64,000 nt of DNA from Saccharothrix longispora. Its GTDB lineage: Bacteria; Actinomycetota; Actinomycetes; Mycobacteriales; Pseudonocardiaceae. Below the pieces are notes generated by a model. The model did no database searches. It was not told where the DNA came from and was given only the letters and a program-made list of their open reading frames with translations. The stretch is taken from contig NZ_NSDM01000014.1 in assembly GCF_030852425.1 (NCBI RefSeq), forward strand, positions 167,842-231,841, in the 5' to 3' direction. A program made the translations under genes and the position numbers. Positions 17,995 to 26,603 of the stretch are shown in pieces. The stretch's first letter is position 1. Each line of letters starts with the position of its first letter.

Positions 17995-18414
17995 ATGACG
18001 ACAACTTCCACCCACCGGCTGAGACATGCCGCCGCCGCTGCCGGAGCAGGGTTCGTGCTGGTGTCGGCGTTCCAGGCACTGTTGGCGGCCGGAGTCCCGC
18101 TGGGCCGGGCAGCGTTCGGCGGCGCGTCGGCCGAACTGCCCGGCACCCTGCGGATCGCCAGCGGGGTCGCCACCGCGTTCTGGCTGGTGGCCGCAGCGGT
18201 GGTGCTGCGGCGAGGTGGCTACCGCGTGCGGTGGATACCGGAGCGAATCGCCAAGGTCGGCACGTGGGCATTGGTCGGGCTGCTCACGGCAGGAATGCTG
18301 ATGAACCTGGCCTCGCCCAGCCCGTGGGAACGTTTCGGCTGGGCACCGATCATCGCAGTACTGGCCGCACTGTGCCTGACCACCGCACGCGGGCAACGCC
18401 AAACCGCCCACTGA
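17995..18414 (+). CDS. Small integral membrane protein
   Basis: A 139-residue protein with four predicted helices (residues about 10-35, 52-72, 90-108, 115-132). ATG after AGGGAG. No family recognised beyond resemblance to small actinobacterial membrane proteins paired with PadR genes. It is co-transcribed with the PadR regulator and may be a stress-induced efflux or envelope component; that role is inference. Confidence 0.65.
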   Translation: MTTTSTHRLRHAAAAAGAGFVLVSAFQALLAAGVPLGRAAFGGASAELPGTLRIASGVATAFWLVAAAVVLRRGGYRVRWIPERIAKVGTWALVGLLTAGMLMNLASPSPWERFGWAPIIAVLAALCLTTARGQRQTAH

Positions 18415-18472
18415 CATCCTCGTCCGTGGCGCCGGGGGCAGTGCCCAACGGCACGGGATACTGCTCCCGCAC

Positions 18473-18562
18473 TCCACATCCACGCGAGCGGGGGTGGTCC
18501 GTCCTTCGTTTCCAGGTACAACACCTCGCGGCGGTCTTCCCCGCGCGAGCGGAGGTGGCCCG
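18473..18562 (+). CRISPR. One-spacer type I-E-like CRISPR remnant
   Basis: A 29-base repeat at 18534-18562 begins GTCTTCCCCGCGCGAGCGGA. A degenerate partner at 18473-18501 ends GCGAGCGGGGGTGGTCCG. The interval between them, 18502-18533, is exactly 32 bases, the usual I-E spacer length. Repeat length, palindromic core and the GGTGGTCC-type end match actinobacterial type I-E repeats. No cas gene is in the window and only one spacer is recognisable, so it is a relic or a chance match. Confidence 0.5.
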
Positions 18563-18596
18563 GGCTGCGAACCCGGTCCGAAGGCCGGTGCGTGGA

Positions 18597-19030
18597 ATGG
18601 CGTGCTCCGTGATCACCGTCGTGGCACATTCCATCCGCTGTTCACGGCTGGATGAGGCGCTCGCGTTGCGCGCCGACGTCGCGCGACGGGTCGAGGAGTT
18701 GCGTGTGCGAGTGGCCGGCAACGCGCGCTACCAGGAAGGCGAGATGCCCCCCGAAGACGCCGAGCGCCTGCCGGCACAGCCGTTGGAGGCGTGTGACGAA
18801 CTGGAGTCGTTGGTCCGTCGGATCAACCGCGCCAATGCCTCGCGACCGACGACGACGCCACGGGCCGCAACCAGCACGGCATGGCCCGCCAACTCCGCTC
18901 CGAACTGCTGCACGCCTCCGCCCTACCAGTGGCCACGCTGCGCGCGGACGCCGACCGACTGGCTCGGGACATCCGCGAGATCGACATCGACATCCAGCAG
19001 GCGAACTGGCAGGTGGACGTTCTGGAGTGA
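18597..19030 (+). pseudogene. DIP1984 family protein, frameshifted
   Basis: The first frame reads RLDEALALRADVARRVEELR, then NARYQEGEMPPEDAE and ELESLVRRINRANAS, the N-terminal coiled coil of DIP1984-family proteins. The second frame resumes with RNQHGMARQLRSELLHASAL and ends REIDIDIQQANWQVDVLE, the family's C-terminus. The shift is near 18840 and a central block is missing. Function of the family is unknown. Confidence 0.65.
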
Positions 19031-19170
19031 GCGCGGCAGGAGCGGGTAGTCGCCCGGGAGGCGAGCGCACACCGCGGGCCGGCGGTTCATCCGGCCCACC
19101 TTCTCCAGCGCGCGGAGGGCAGCGCGCAGGGTCCGATTCCCCGGATCGCAACGCAACCCGGGACACCTCA

Positions 19171-19431
19171 CAAGTGAACGCAATCGTGGAACGCTGGATC
19201 AGCAGCCGCCGCCGCGCACTCCTCGACCGCACCCTCATCCGGAACCAACCGCACCTACTCCACGCCCTCCGCGAGTACGAGCAGTTCCACAACACCCACC
19301 GACCCCGCCAGGGCATCGCCAACGCCAGACCACTGCACGCGCCACCACAGCCGGCCACCGACACCCGACTCGACATCCGCCGACGGCAACGACGGGGCGG
19401 CATCCTCGACCAGTACCACCACACCGCCTGA
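19171..19431 (+). mobile_element. IS481-type transposase C-terminal remnant (IS-D)
   Basis: Reads NAIVERWISSRRRALLDRTL and, after a gap, REYEQFHNTHRPRQGIANA, closing with RRRQRRGGILDQYHH, the end of an integrase-core transposase that includes the catalytic Glu helix. The 5' part is missing. A shorter copy of the same end is at 50545. Confidence 0.7.
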
Positions 19432-19527
19432 CCTTCACGGACGACATGTCACCTCGGTCGGAACCCGACCGGGCAGTGGTGGAAGTGCCCGGTCGAGTCG
19501 CTCTCGCGTGGACCCAGCGGGGCGGGG

Positions 19528-20103
19528 TCAGCGGACGACGTCGCAGACCAACTTCTGGATCCCGTTGGCGTAGGACTCGTTCTCGACCACCGTGAGGTTC
19601 TGCTTGTTCTTGTCGGTGTCGCTGAACAGTCGCTTGCCCGCGCCGAGCAGGACCGGGAAGAGCAGCAGGTGGTAGCGGTCGATCAGACCGGCGTCGGACA
19701 GGTTGCGGTTGAGGGTCGCGCTGCCGTGGATGATGATCGGTCCGCCCTCGGTTTCCTTGAGCGCGGCGATGTCGTCCAGTGAGCGCAGGATGGTGATCTC
19801 GCCCCAGCCGGACACCAGGTCCTCGTCCCGCAGCGTGGTGGACACGACGTACTTCGGCATCGCGTTGTAGCCGGGGAAGTCCTCGGTCATGCCCGGCCAC
19901 ACCGGCGAGAACGCCTGGTAGCTGGCCCGGCCCATCATCATGGCCGTGGCCTCGTCCTGTTCGCGGTTCTTGATCTCGTAGGCGGCGGCGTCGAACTCGA
20001 TGTCCTTGAAGGTCCAGCCCGAGTTGCGGTAGCCCGGTTCTCCGCCGGGTGCCTCGACGACGCCGTCCAGCGAGACGAACGCGGTGGCGATCAGGGTGCG
20101 CAT
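19528..20103 (-). CDS. Dihydrofolate reductase family (RibD C-terminal) protein
   Basis: A 191-residue NADPH-binding reductase of the RibD_C/DHFR-like family. It begins RTLIATAFVSLDGVVEAPGG, has the MMGRASYQAF motif near residue 55, KYVVSTTL near 85, and GGPIIIHGSATLNRNL near 122 (nucleotide-binding loop). These stand-alone proteins have no assigned substrate; a riboflavin role is unlikely because no rib genes are nearby. ATG at 20103 after GGAG. Single gene, 200 bases from an IS630 element. Confidence 0.8.
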   Translation of the reverse strand: MRTLIATAFVSLDGVVEAPGGEPGYRNSGWTFKDIEFDAAAYEIKNREQDEATAMMMGRASYQAFSPVWPGMTEDFPGYNAMPKYVVSTTLRDEDLVSGWGEITILRSLDDIAALKETEGGPIIIHGSATLNRNLSDAGLIDRYHLLLFPVLLGAGKRLFSDTDKNKQNLTVVENESYANGIQKLVCDVVR

Positions 20104-20320
20104 CGGGGTGCTCCTTCGTTGCTCCGAACTGCTGTCATCAGTGCGTCGAACGGTAGATACCGAGTAAGACACCTCCGCGCTCGAGGAATTGTGACGCCAG
20201 CCACACGCACCTCCCGTCGCGACAGACCGTTCCGTCGACTTCGGGTGTTCGGCAGCCGGCTGGCCGGCCTGGGCCGTCTGGACGACCGCGCTCGCGCGAG
20301 CGGCCGAAGCTGTCAGCGAC

Positions 20321-21409
20321 CTACCGGGGTCGGGTGAGCCGGCGGCTGGTGACGCGGACGATGGACCATCGGACCATGGCCTCATGGTGGTGGCGTAGTC
20401 GTTCGTAGTCGCGGACCACGTGCGGCTGCCGTTGGCGGCGGCGCAGGAACCGACGGGTCCCGTGCGCGAGGCGGTCGACGGTGCGGGCGCGGGAGGCGTT
20501 GACGTTGTGTTCGAGGTCGGCGTTGAGCAACTCGTCGGGGTTGAGCTCCGGGCTGTAGCCGGGCATCAGGTGCAGCTCGACCCGGTCGGCGTTGTCCTCC
20601 AGCCAGGAGCGGACGGCCTTGCCTCGGTGGACCGGGTGCCGGTCGGCGACGACGTGCACCTTCCGGCCCGCCTGGCGGGCGACGCGGTCGAGGAACGCGG
20701 TGAACACGGCTGCGGTGAAGCGTCCGGTGAACACGGTGAACCACAGCGCGCCGCGTGAGGCGACGGCGGACATGACGTTGACCCGCGGCCGTTTGCCGGT
20801 CACCCGCACGATCGGCGTGCGCCCCTTCGGCGCCCAGGACCGGCCGGGCGGGACGGCGTCCGAGCGCAGCCCGCACCGGTCCACCCACGCGATCGCCGCG
20901 TCCTCCGCCTTCGTCCGTGTCCCGATCGCCGGGTACTCCTCGTCCAGCCAGGCCCGCACCACGGCGGACTGCTGCTCATAGGCCCGTCGCGCCGGGCGCT
21001 GCGGGGTGAATCCATGCCCGCGCAGCCACAGCCCGACGCCCTGCTCGGTCATGTCGACCCCGACGACCAACCGGACCAGCTCGACCACCGCCTGACGGGT
21101 CCACAGCGGGCCGCCGATCAACAACTCCTCCGGCGTGCAGTCGGCCATCGCCGCGAACAACGTGCCCCGATCCTCCGGACCGATCAGTTCGGCAGGGCCG
21201 GGACGCCCCTTGCGAGTCACCAGGCCGTCACGGCCGTCCCGCCGATGGACACACCACCAGGTACCCACCGGGCGTTCGGACACCCCGAACACCTCCGCCG
21301 CCTGCCGATGACCCTCGACCCGCCCGGACTCCAACGCCGCCACCACCCGCAACCGCAGCACCTCACGCTCAGCAGGCGACAACCGGTGCGCACCCTCGAC
21401 CTCGACCAC
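20321..21409 (-). CDS. IS630 family transposase
   Basis: A 362-residue transposase that appears intact. An N-terminal HTH (RLSPAEREVLRLRVVAAL, then GHRQAAEVFGVSERPVG) is followed by a winged-helix region and the DDE domain: AWVDRCG (first Asp), VVADRHPVHRG (second Asp) and PGYSPELNPDELLN (Glu). GTG start. Fragments of the same element occur at 50628-50720 (right end) and 62934-63038 (left end), which helps place its borders near 20318 and 21440. Confidence 0.85.
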   Translation of the reverse strand: MVEVEGAHRLSPAEREVLRLRVVAALESGRVEGHRQAAEVFGVSERPVGTWWCVHRRDGRDGLVTRKGRPGPAELIGPEDRGTLFAAMADCTPEELLIGGPLWTRQAVVELVRLVVGVDMTEQGVGLWLRGHGFTPQRPARRAYEQQSAVVRAWLDEEYPAIGTRTKAEDAAIAWVDRCGLRSDAVPPGRSWAPKGRTPIVRVTGKRPRVNVMSAVASRGALWFTVFTGRFTAAVFTAFLDRVARQAGRKVHVVADRHPVHRGKAVRSWLEDNADRVELHLMPGYSPELNPDELLNADLEHNVNASRARTVDRLAHGTRRFLRRRQRQPHVVRDYERLRHHHEAMVRWSIVRVTSRRLTRPR

Positions 21410-21601
21410 GGCCTACCGGAAGACGATCACTTTCGGCTCGATATCTCGACGAAAGCGGTTCGACATCTGTTGCGGAGTGGTTCACCGACTGCCCCGCCCG
21501 CAGTTCACGTCCGCCCGCTTCCCTGGCCGACACGTCGAGTGGACCAACGCCGGGCGCGCCACCGGAGCGCGGCCCGAATCCCTCGACGGGAAGGAGCAGT
21601 C

Positions 21602-22753
21602 GTGGAACGTCGTACCTTCCTGCGCGCCGCCGTCGCCGGCGGCGGTTCGATGGCCTTCGGCTTCACGCTGTGGAGCGAGGCCCTGGCCTACCCGGCGAAG
21701 ACCGGAACCAGCCCCTACGGCAGCCTCCGGACCGCCGACGCCAACGGCATCCAGCTGCCGTCCGGGTTCACCAGCCGGGTGATCGCCCGCTCCACCCGGA
21801 CCGTGCCGGGCACGAGCTTCACCTGGCACAGCGCCCCCGATGGCGGCGCCTGCTTCACCGACGGCACCGGCTGGATCTACGTGTCCAACGCCGAGATGGG
21901 CAGCGGCGCGGGCGGCGCGAGCGCGATCCGCTTCTCCTCCACCGGTTCGATCACCGGCGCCTACAGCATCCTGTCCGGCACCAACCGCAACTGCGCGGGC
22001 GGCGACACACCGTGGAACACCTGGCTGTCCTGCGAGGAGGTCGACCTCGGCTACGCCTACGAGACCGACCCGTTCGGCGCGAAGCCCGCCGTCCGCCGCG
22101 CCGCGATGGGCAGGTTCAAGCACGAGGCCGCCGCCTGCGACCCCGACCGCAAGGTGGTCTACCTGACCGAGGACGAGACCGACGGCTGCTTCTACCGCTT
22201 CGTGCCCACCACCTGGGGCGACCTCTCGTCCGGCACCCTGCAGGTGCTCAAGGAGGTCAACGGCGTGCTTTCCTGGGCCAACGTCCCAGACCCCGACGGC
22301 AGCCCGACCCGCACCCGCAAGCAAGTCTCCGGCGCCAAGATCTTCAACGGCGGTGAAGGCGCCTACTACCGCAACGGAACGTGCTTCTTCACCACCAAGG
22401 GCGACAACCGCGTCTGGGCCTACAACGCCGTCAACAACACCATCGCCATCGCCTACGACGACAACCTCACCGCCAACCCGCCGCTCACCGGCGTCGACAA
22501 CCTCACCGGCGCCTCCGTCGGCGACCTCTACGTCGCCGAGGACGGCGGCAACATGGAGATCTGCATCATCACCCCCGACGACGTCGTCGCCCCGTTCCTG
22601 CGCATCACCAACCAGGCCTCCTCCGAGATCTGCGGCGTCGCCTTCAACCCCGCCGGCAACCGCCTGTACTTCTCCTCGCAGCGCGGCACCAGCGGCTCCA
22701 GCACCGGCGGCATCACCTACGAGGTCACCGGACCGTTCCGCACCTCCCTGTGA
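21602..22753 (+). CDS. Tat-exported PhoX/DUF839 family protein
   Basis: A 383-residue protein starting at GTG after GGAAGGAG. The N-terminus RRTFLRAAVAGGGSMAFGF is a twin-arginine signal, so the protein is folded in the cytoplasm and exported, probably with bound metal. The mature domain resembles DUF839/PhoX alkaline phosphatases: WNTWLSCEE near residue 140, GRFKHEAAACDP near 170, YLTEDETDGCFYRF, and NLYVAEDGG-like repeats of a beta propeller. PhoX enzymes use Ca and Fe to hydrolyse phosphoesters; activity here is inferred from family. Confidence 0.8.
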   Translation: MERRTFLRAAVAGGGSMAFGFTLWSEALAYPAKTGTSPYGSLRTADANGIQLPSGFTSRVIARSTRTVPGTSFTWHSAPDGGACFTDGTGWIYVSNAEMGSGAGGASAIRFSSTGSITGAYSILSGTNRNCAGGDTPWNTWLSCEEVDLGYAYETDPFGAKPAVRRAAMGRFKHEAAACDPDRKVVYLTEDETDGCFYRFVPTTWGDLSSGTLQVLKEVNGVLSWANVPDPDGSPTRTRKQVSGAKIFNGGEGAYYRNGTCFFTTKGDNRVWAYNAVNNTIAIAYDDNLTANPPLTGVDNLTGASVGDLYVAEDGGNMEICIITPDDVVAPFLRITNQASSEICGVAFNPAGNRLYFSSQRGTSGSSTGGITYEVTGPFRTSL

Positions 22754-22877
22754 CCACCCCCGGGCGGTGACGTGTCGCGGGGCGGACGGCAAGTCCGGCG
22801 GCACGTCACCCACCCCGGACCGGCACCCCTGCCGGAGGTGGGATCGGCGCCACCCGGCACTCGTCCCGAACGACCAC

Positions 22878-23152
22878 AACGGCTCGGTGACGACGCGGGT
22901 CGACCTGCTCGGTCGTGTCGTGGACCACGTGGACGCCAACGGGGTGCGCGGAAACCGCTACGACGAGTCGGGCCGGGTCGCCTCGCAGAAGGCGACCCCG
23001 CCCGACCCCGCGGACCCCCGCAGGAGGCCACCCACACCTACGACGACGCCGGACGTCTCCTCAGCGTGAAGCTGGGTACGACGGTGCTGGCCACTGCGGC
23101 CTACGACGCGGCCGGTGAACCGGCCACGGCGTCCTACGCCAACGGCAGCTCC
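22878..23152 (+). pseudogene. RHS/YD-repeat protein fragment
   Basis: One frame reads NGSVTTRVDLLGRVVDHVDA and, later, NRYDESGRVASQKA; a second reads THTYDDAGRLLSVKLG and AAYDAAGEPATASY. These are consecutive YD repeats of an RHS protein, separated by a frameshift near 23010. There is no start or stop. It is related in type to the full RHS gene at 52-59 kb. Confidence 0.6.
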
Positions 23153-23300
23153 CGGCGACGAGCAGATCGCAGGCCAGCCAGACCGCCTCGTCAGGGCTGA
23201 GGAGGTCTGTGAGCAGGTCGGCGTTGAGCCGCGACACACGTTCGCGCAGCTCGTCAGGCAGGTTGTCCACGGGCTTCATTGAAGCGCCCAGCCGCCACGA

Positions 23301-23513
23301 TCGTTACCGGATATCCGCGATGACGTGCCACTCGACGTCGTCGTCCACCACGTACAGGATCGCGTCCACGATCACCCGTCGGCAGTGCTCCTCCCACCGC
23401 CCTCGACCGACCAGGCACGTCGGATCCGGCAGCAGCGGGTCCAACTCGGCCCACTGGGCATCGGTGACGTCGCTGGGATACCGAGCCGTGTGCCTGCCGA
23501 TAACCTCATCCAT
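23301..23513 (-). pseudogene. IS5-family (DUF4096) transposase N-terminal remnant
   Basis: Starts MDEVIGRHTARYPSDVTDAQ and continues through a WEEHCRRVIVDAILYVV-like block, the DUF4096 N-terminus of IS5-family transposases. It stops after about 70 residues; the catalytic part is absent. The matching C-terminal type lies at 63886-64000. Confidence 0.65.
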
Positions 23514-23599
23514 GCAGGTCGGAAGCATGAGCAGGACAAGAGGGCTCGGATAGCCCGTGGAGTGCCCGTGATCCACAGCCCTGTCGACCGACGCGGCAT

Positions 23600-23686
23600 G
23601 ATGACCGGCTGCGCCACTCCGGCTGGCCTACCTCGGTGTGACCAACGCGTTCGCCTTGCTGCGCCTGCTGCCCATGAGCGACCGGG
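23600..23686 (+). mobile_element. IS-B N-terminal fragment interrupted by IS-A
   Basis: Reads LAYLGVTNAFALLRLLPMSD, the first codons of a second integrase-type IS whose other fragment is at 48526. It is cut exactly where the IS-A copy 2 left repeat begins, so IS-A jumped into IS-B. Confidence 0.65.
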
Positions 23687-24590
23687 TGTGGGGTGCCAGA
23701 ACTCTGCGCTGGGACGCTGAGCTGCAGCGATCCTGCTCCCTCGGCCAACAGGGCGTGATCGTGAGGTGTGGCGTCACGACTGCTGTACCTGATCTTCGTC
23801 CGACTCGGTGACTGGCTGGTCCTGCTCCACCGGTCCTCCGCGGCCAAGGACGTCGAACGGCTCGTGCTACGACACGAGGTCGCCTTGCTGCGCCGGACCA
23901 CTCCTCGCCCGCGGCCGGAGTGGGCCGATCGCGCGGTGCTCGCCGCACTGGTGCGCCGACTTCCCCGACGGCCGCGCGAGCACCGGCTGGTGACACCGGA
24001 CAGCCGCTTCAACGGTTCGCCGCGTGCTCAAGCGCCTGCGGGTACCGCCCGCGCCCCAGCGCGACACCGACACCTCCTGGCGACAGTTCCTGCACGCCCG
24101 AGCCGCAAGCCTGCTGGCCTGCGACTTCTTCCACGTCGACTGCGCCATCACCCTCAAACGGGTCCACGTCTTCTTCGTCCTCGAAGTCGCCACCCGCTAC
24201 GTCCACGTCCTCGGCACCACCACCAACCCCGACGGCCCCTGGACCACACGACAAGCCCGCAACCTACTGGTGGACCCGGGTGACCAGGCCGACGACTTCC
24301 GGTTCCTCATCCGCGACCGGGCCGGCCAGTTCACCACCTCGTTCGACACGGTTCTCGCCGGCGCAGGCATCCAGGTCGTGAAGACCCCACCACGGTGTCC
24401 ACGAGCCAACGCCCACGCCGAGCGGTTCGTCGGGACCGTCCGACGCGAAGTCACCGACCGACTGCTCGTCCTCGACGAACACCACCTGCGAGCGGTGCTG
24501 GACCGCTACGCGGCCCACTACAACCACCGCCGACCCACCGAGCACTGCAACCCGCACCACCACGACCAGACCCGCCGGACGCAGAGCCGG
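23687..24590 (+). mobile_element. IS-A copy 2, internally deleted
   Basis: The left repeat TGTGGGGTGCCAGAA starts at 23687 and the transposase start is at 23768. After LVTPD (near 24000) about 60 codons, including the HTH, are missing. The catalytic domain then continues in another frame ([19 protein letters not shown], later [15 protein letters not shown]). The C-terminal end is frameshifted near 24540 and the right repeat is absent. Not functional. Confidence 0.75.
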
Positions 24591-24599
24591 GCTGCACTT

Positions 24600-24621
24600 C
24601 CGGCAGTCTTCCGACTGCCGG
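24600..24621. repeat. Perfect hairpin downstream of IS-A copy 2
   Basis: CCGGCAGTC-TTCC-GACTGCCGG: a nine-base perfect stem with a four-base loop. It may be a terminator of a lost gene; the following 120 bases encode an Ala/Pro-rich frame ending at 24739. Confidence 0.4.
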
Positions 24622-24863
24622 GGCGCCCGCGGACAGTGCTGCGCCGGCACCGGGGACATCCTCGCACGACGCCACGCCGCCGAGTCCCGCCCCAGACGTC
24701 CGGGCCGACCACGAACCGCCCGCCCCATTCGACTCCTGACGCAGGAGATCCCGTTAATGTTTCGAACATTTGCGGCACCGACAGCAAATGAACAGGTACT
24801 TGACCGTTCAACCACCGAGCGGTAGATTCGAAAAGCTGAGCGACTCATTCTGGGAAGGAAATC

Positions 24864-25250
24864 ATGCGCCTGAAAACCATTCTCCTTGCCGTTGCCGCCG
24901 CAGGTCTTCTGGTCACCGCCCCCGCCACGTCGGCAGCGGCTTCCACGTCGGACGAGGCATGGCCGCCCGGGAACTGCCAGCGGGGCACGTTCTGCGTCTG
25001 GCCGAACTGGGCCCACCCGGAGCCCGCGCCCGTGGAGACCCCCTCCTTGATGACCGACACGGAGTGGTCCGGCAGCGTCCCGGCAAAGACCTTCCACAAC
25101 TACACGTCCCGCAACGTCGACCTGGGGTACTCCTATACCTGGCCCGACGGGTCGACGTCGAACTACACGAACTGCGTCCGCCCCGGCGGCAACATCTTCT
25201 ACCTTCCCGTAACCGTGACGAAGGTGCGTTGGCACGAGGGCTCCTGCTGA
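24864..25250 (+). CDS. Small secreted protein, peptidase-inhibitor I36-like
   Basis: A 128-residue exported protein. ATG after GGAAGGAAA; signal peptide MRLKTILLAVAAAGLLVTAP with cleavage near SAAAS. The mature part has CQRGTFCVWPNW, resembling the CPxGxFCLW start of I36-type (Streptomyces metalloproteinase inhibitor-like) domains, then AKTFHNYTSRNVDLGYSY, fitting the 'N.S..V.S.W' strand, and a C-terminal Cys pair. The real function of most such proteins is unknown. A strong terminator follows, so it is monocistronic. Confidence 0.65.
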   Translation: MRLKTILLAVAAAGLLVTAPATSAAASTSDEAWPPGNCQRGTFCVWPNWAHPEPAPVETPSLMTDTEWSGSVPAKTFHNYTSRNVDLGYSYTWPDGSTSNYTNCVRPGGNIFYLPVTVTKVRWHEGSC

Positions 25251-25291
25251 CAACCGAACCTGTCACAGGTCCCGATGTTGCCGTGAGGTGA

Positions 25292-25337
25292 ACAGAGCGT
25301 TCGAGGTCCATTCCACCATGGACTTCGAACGCTCTGT
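25292..25337 (+). terminator. Strong hairpin after the I36-like gene
   Basis: ACAGAGCGTTCGA at 25292 pairs with TCGAACGCTCTGT ending at 25337, extended by GTCCA/TGGAC around an eight-base loop. It starts 42 bases after the stop. Confidence 0.75.
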
Positions 25338-25400
25338 CCGTGCGACCGGAGACAAACGGGCCGAGGAAGTCGATCCGACCTCATCCGGCGGCGAGGTGCA

Positions 25401-26280
25401 GTGAGCCCTTTTCCAACTTGGTGGTGGCGGGCCGGAGACGTGGCGGAGCTCCTGGTAGATGACTTCTCGACCAAGAGCAAGGCCATCGCCAGGAGCTTCG
25501 AGTGCTTGTCCACCCATCCGCGATCGACCTGTCCAGTTCACACCTCCGGCTCCTCGCCCGGAAGCTGACCGTGCATCGGCGCCGGATCGGCACCAGGTGG
25601 CGCCGCCTCGACCCCGGACGTCAAGCCCTGCTGGTGCTGGCCCACTTGCGCTGCGGCGACACCTGCACCCGTCTCGCCGCCGGATTCGGCATCGGTCTGG
25701 CCACCGTCTGCCGCTACATCCACGAAGCGGTCGAACTCCTGGCCGCACTGGCACCGGACCTGGCCGACGCGGCATACGTCGCCGCACGCAAGGCCTACGT
25801 CATCCTCGACGGCACCCTGCTCCGGATCGACCGCGTCGCCGCCGACCGCCCGTACTACTCGGGTAAACACAAGCGGCACGGGATGAACGTCCAGGTTCTC
25901 GCCGACCCGGCCGGACGCCTGCTGTGGACCTCGCCCGCACTGCCCGGCTCGGCCCACGACCTGACCGCGGCCCGCGCCCACGGCATCGTCGACGCCCTGA
26001 CCACAGCAGGCAGCCCGTGCTGGGCGGACACGGCCTATCGAGGCGCGGGCGGTCCGATCCGCGTGCCCTACCGCGGAAAGTGGCACACCCTCTCGCACGG
26101 ACAGCAGGCGGTCAACCGCTCCCACGCCCGCATCCGCGCACTCGGCGAACGAGCCGTCTCCACCCTGAAGACCTGGCGACCACTGCGCAGACTCCGCTGC
26201 TCCACCACCCGCATCACCAATCCGACCCGAGCCGTCCTCGCACTCCACCTCGCCGCCGGATGAGGTTGGAAAGGGCTCAC
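25401..26280 (+). mobile_element. IS5-type element, apparently intact
   Basis: The left end TGAGCCCTTTTCCAACTT (25401) and right end GTTGGAAAGGGCTCA (to 26279) are inverted repeats around one transposase. About 20 bases outside the left end (CATCCGGCGGCGAGGTG) repeat, inverted, the last codons of the transposase, a trace of a second copy. The right flank is an IS-A remnant. Confidence 0.7.
25502..26263 (+). CDS. IS5-family transposase (DDE_Tnp_4 type)
   Basis: A 253-residue transposase. An HTH (TRLAAGFGIGLATVCRYIHEA) precedes the DDE superfamily-endonuclease domain: AYVILDGTLLRI (first Asp), LPGSAHDLTAAR, WADTAYRG (second Asp) and a C-terminal VNRSHARIRALGERAVSTLK holding the Glu. GTG start. 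This is the only intact copy; remnants of it lie at 16284 and 37118, the latter fused to an amidase gene. Confidence 0.8.
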   Translation: MLVHPSAIDLSSSHLRLLARKLTVHRRRIGTRWRRLDPGRQALLVLAHLRCGDTCTRLAAGFGIGLATVCRYIHEAVELLAALAPDLADAAYVAARKAYVILDGTLLRIDRVAADRPYYSGKHKRHGMNVQVLADPAGRLLWTSPALPGSAHDLTAARAHGIVDALTTAGSPCWADTAYRGAGGPIRVPYRGKWHTLSHGQQAVNRSHARIRALGERAVSTLKTWRPLRRLRCSTTRITNPTRAVLALHLAAG

Positions 26281-26281
26281 T

Positions 26282-26464
26282 GCAACCACCGCCGACCACA
26301 CCAACCCCCACAACTCACACCACCACGACCGGACCACCCGACCGCAGAGTCGGACTACACCTCAATACGCCGTCGAACAGTCCTCGGTGGCCTGATCAAC
26401 GAGTACGAACCCACAACTGCCTAACCGCAGGTCAGACCATGCGGCCGACTATTGGCACCCCACA
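26282..26464 (+). mobile_element. IS-A right-end remnant
   Basis: Encodes the degraded transposase end with LGGLINEYEP, a TAA stop (EPTTA), and the right repeat ATTGGCACCCCACA. The IS5-type element sits immediately left of it and probably inserted into this IS-A copy. The next 140 bases hold no recognisable gene. Confidence 0.7.
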
Positions 26465-26603
26465 GGTTGCTGCGGGTCATCAGCACGAAAGCCAGTGAGC
26501 TGTTCAGCACCTACCAGGCGAGGCCGCGTTCGCGATCGTCGTGCTCCAGGACCGAGTCCGCTCGCTCCCACCTCGAACAGCTGATGACGCAGCACAACAT
26601 CGG

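Noticed and set aside
18473..18562. Calling a functional CRISPR array
   Set aside because: Only one spacer, one degenerate repeat and no cas genes. Kept as a relic only.
24600..25337. Hairpins at 24600 and 25292 as integron attC sites or riboswitches
   Set aside because: No integron integrase; the stems are simple and lie at gene ends, so a terminator is the simpler reading.
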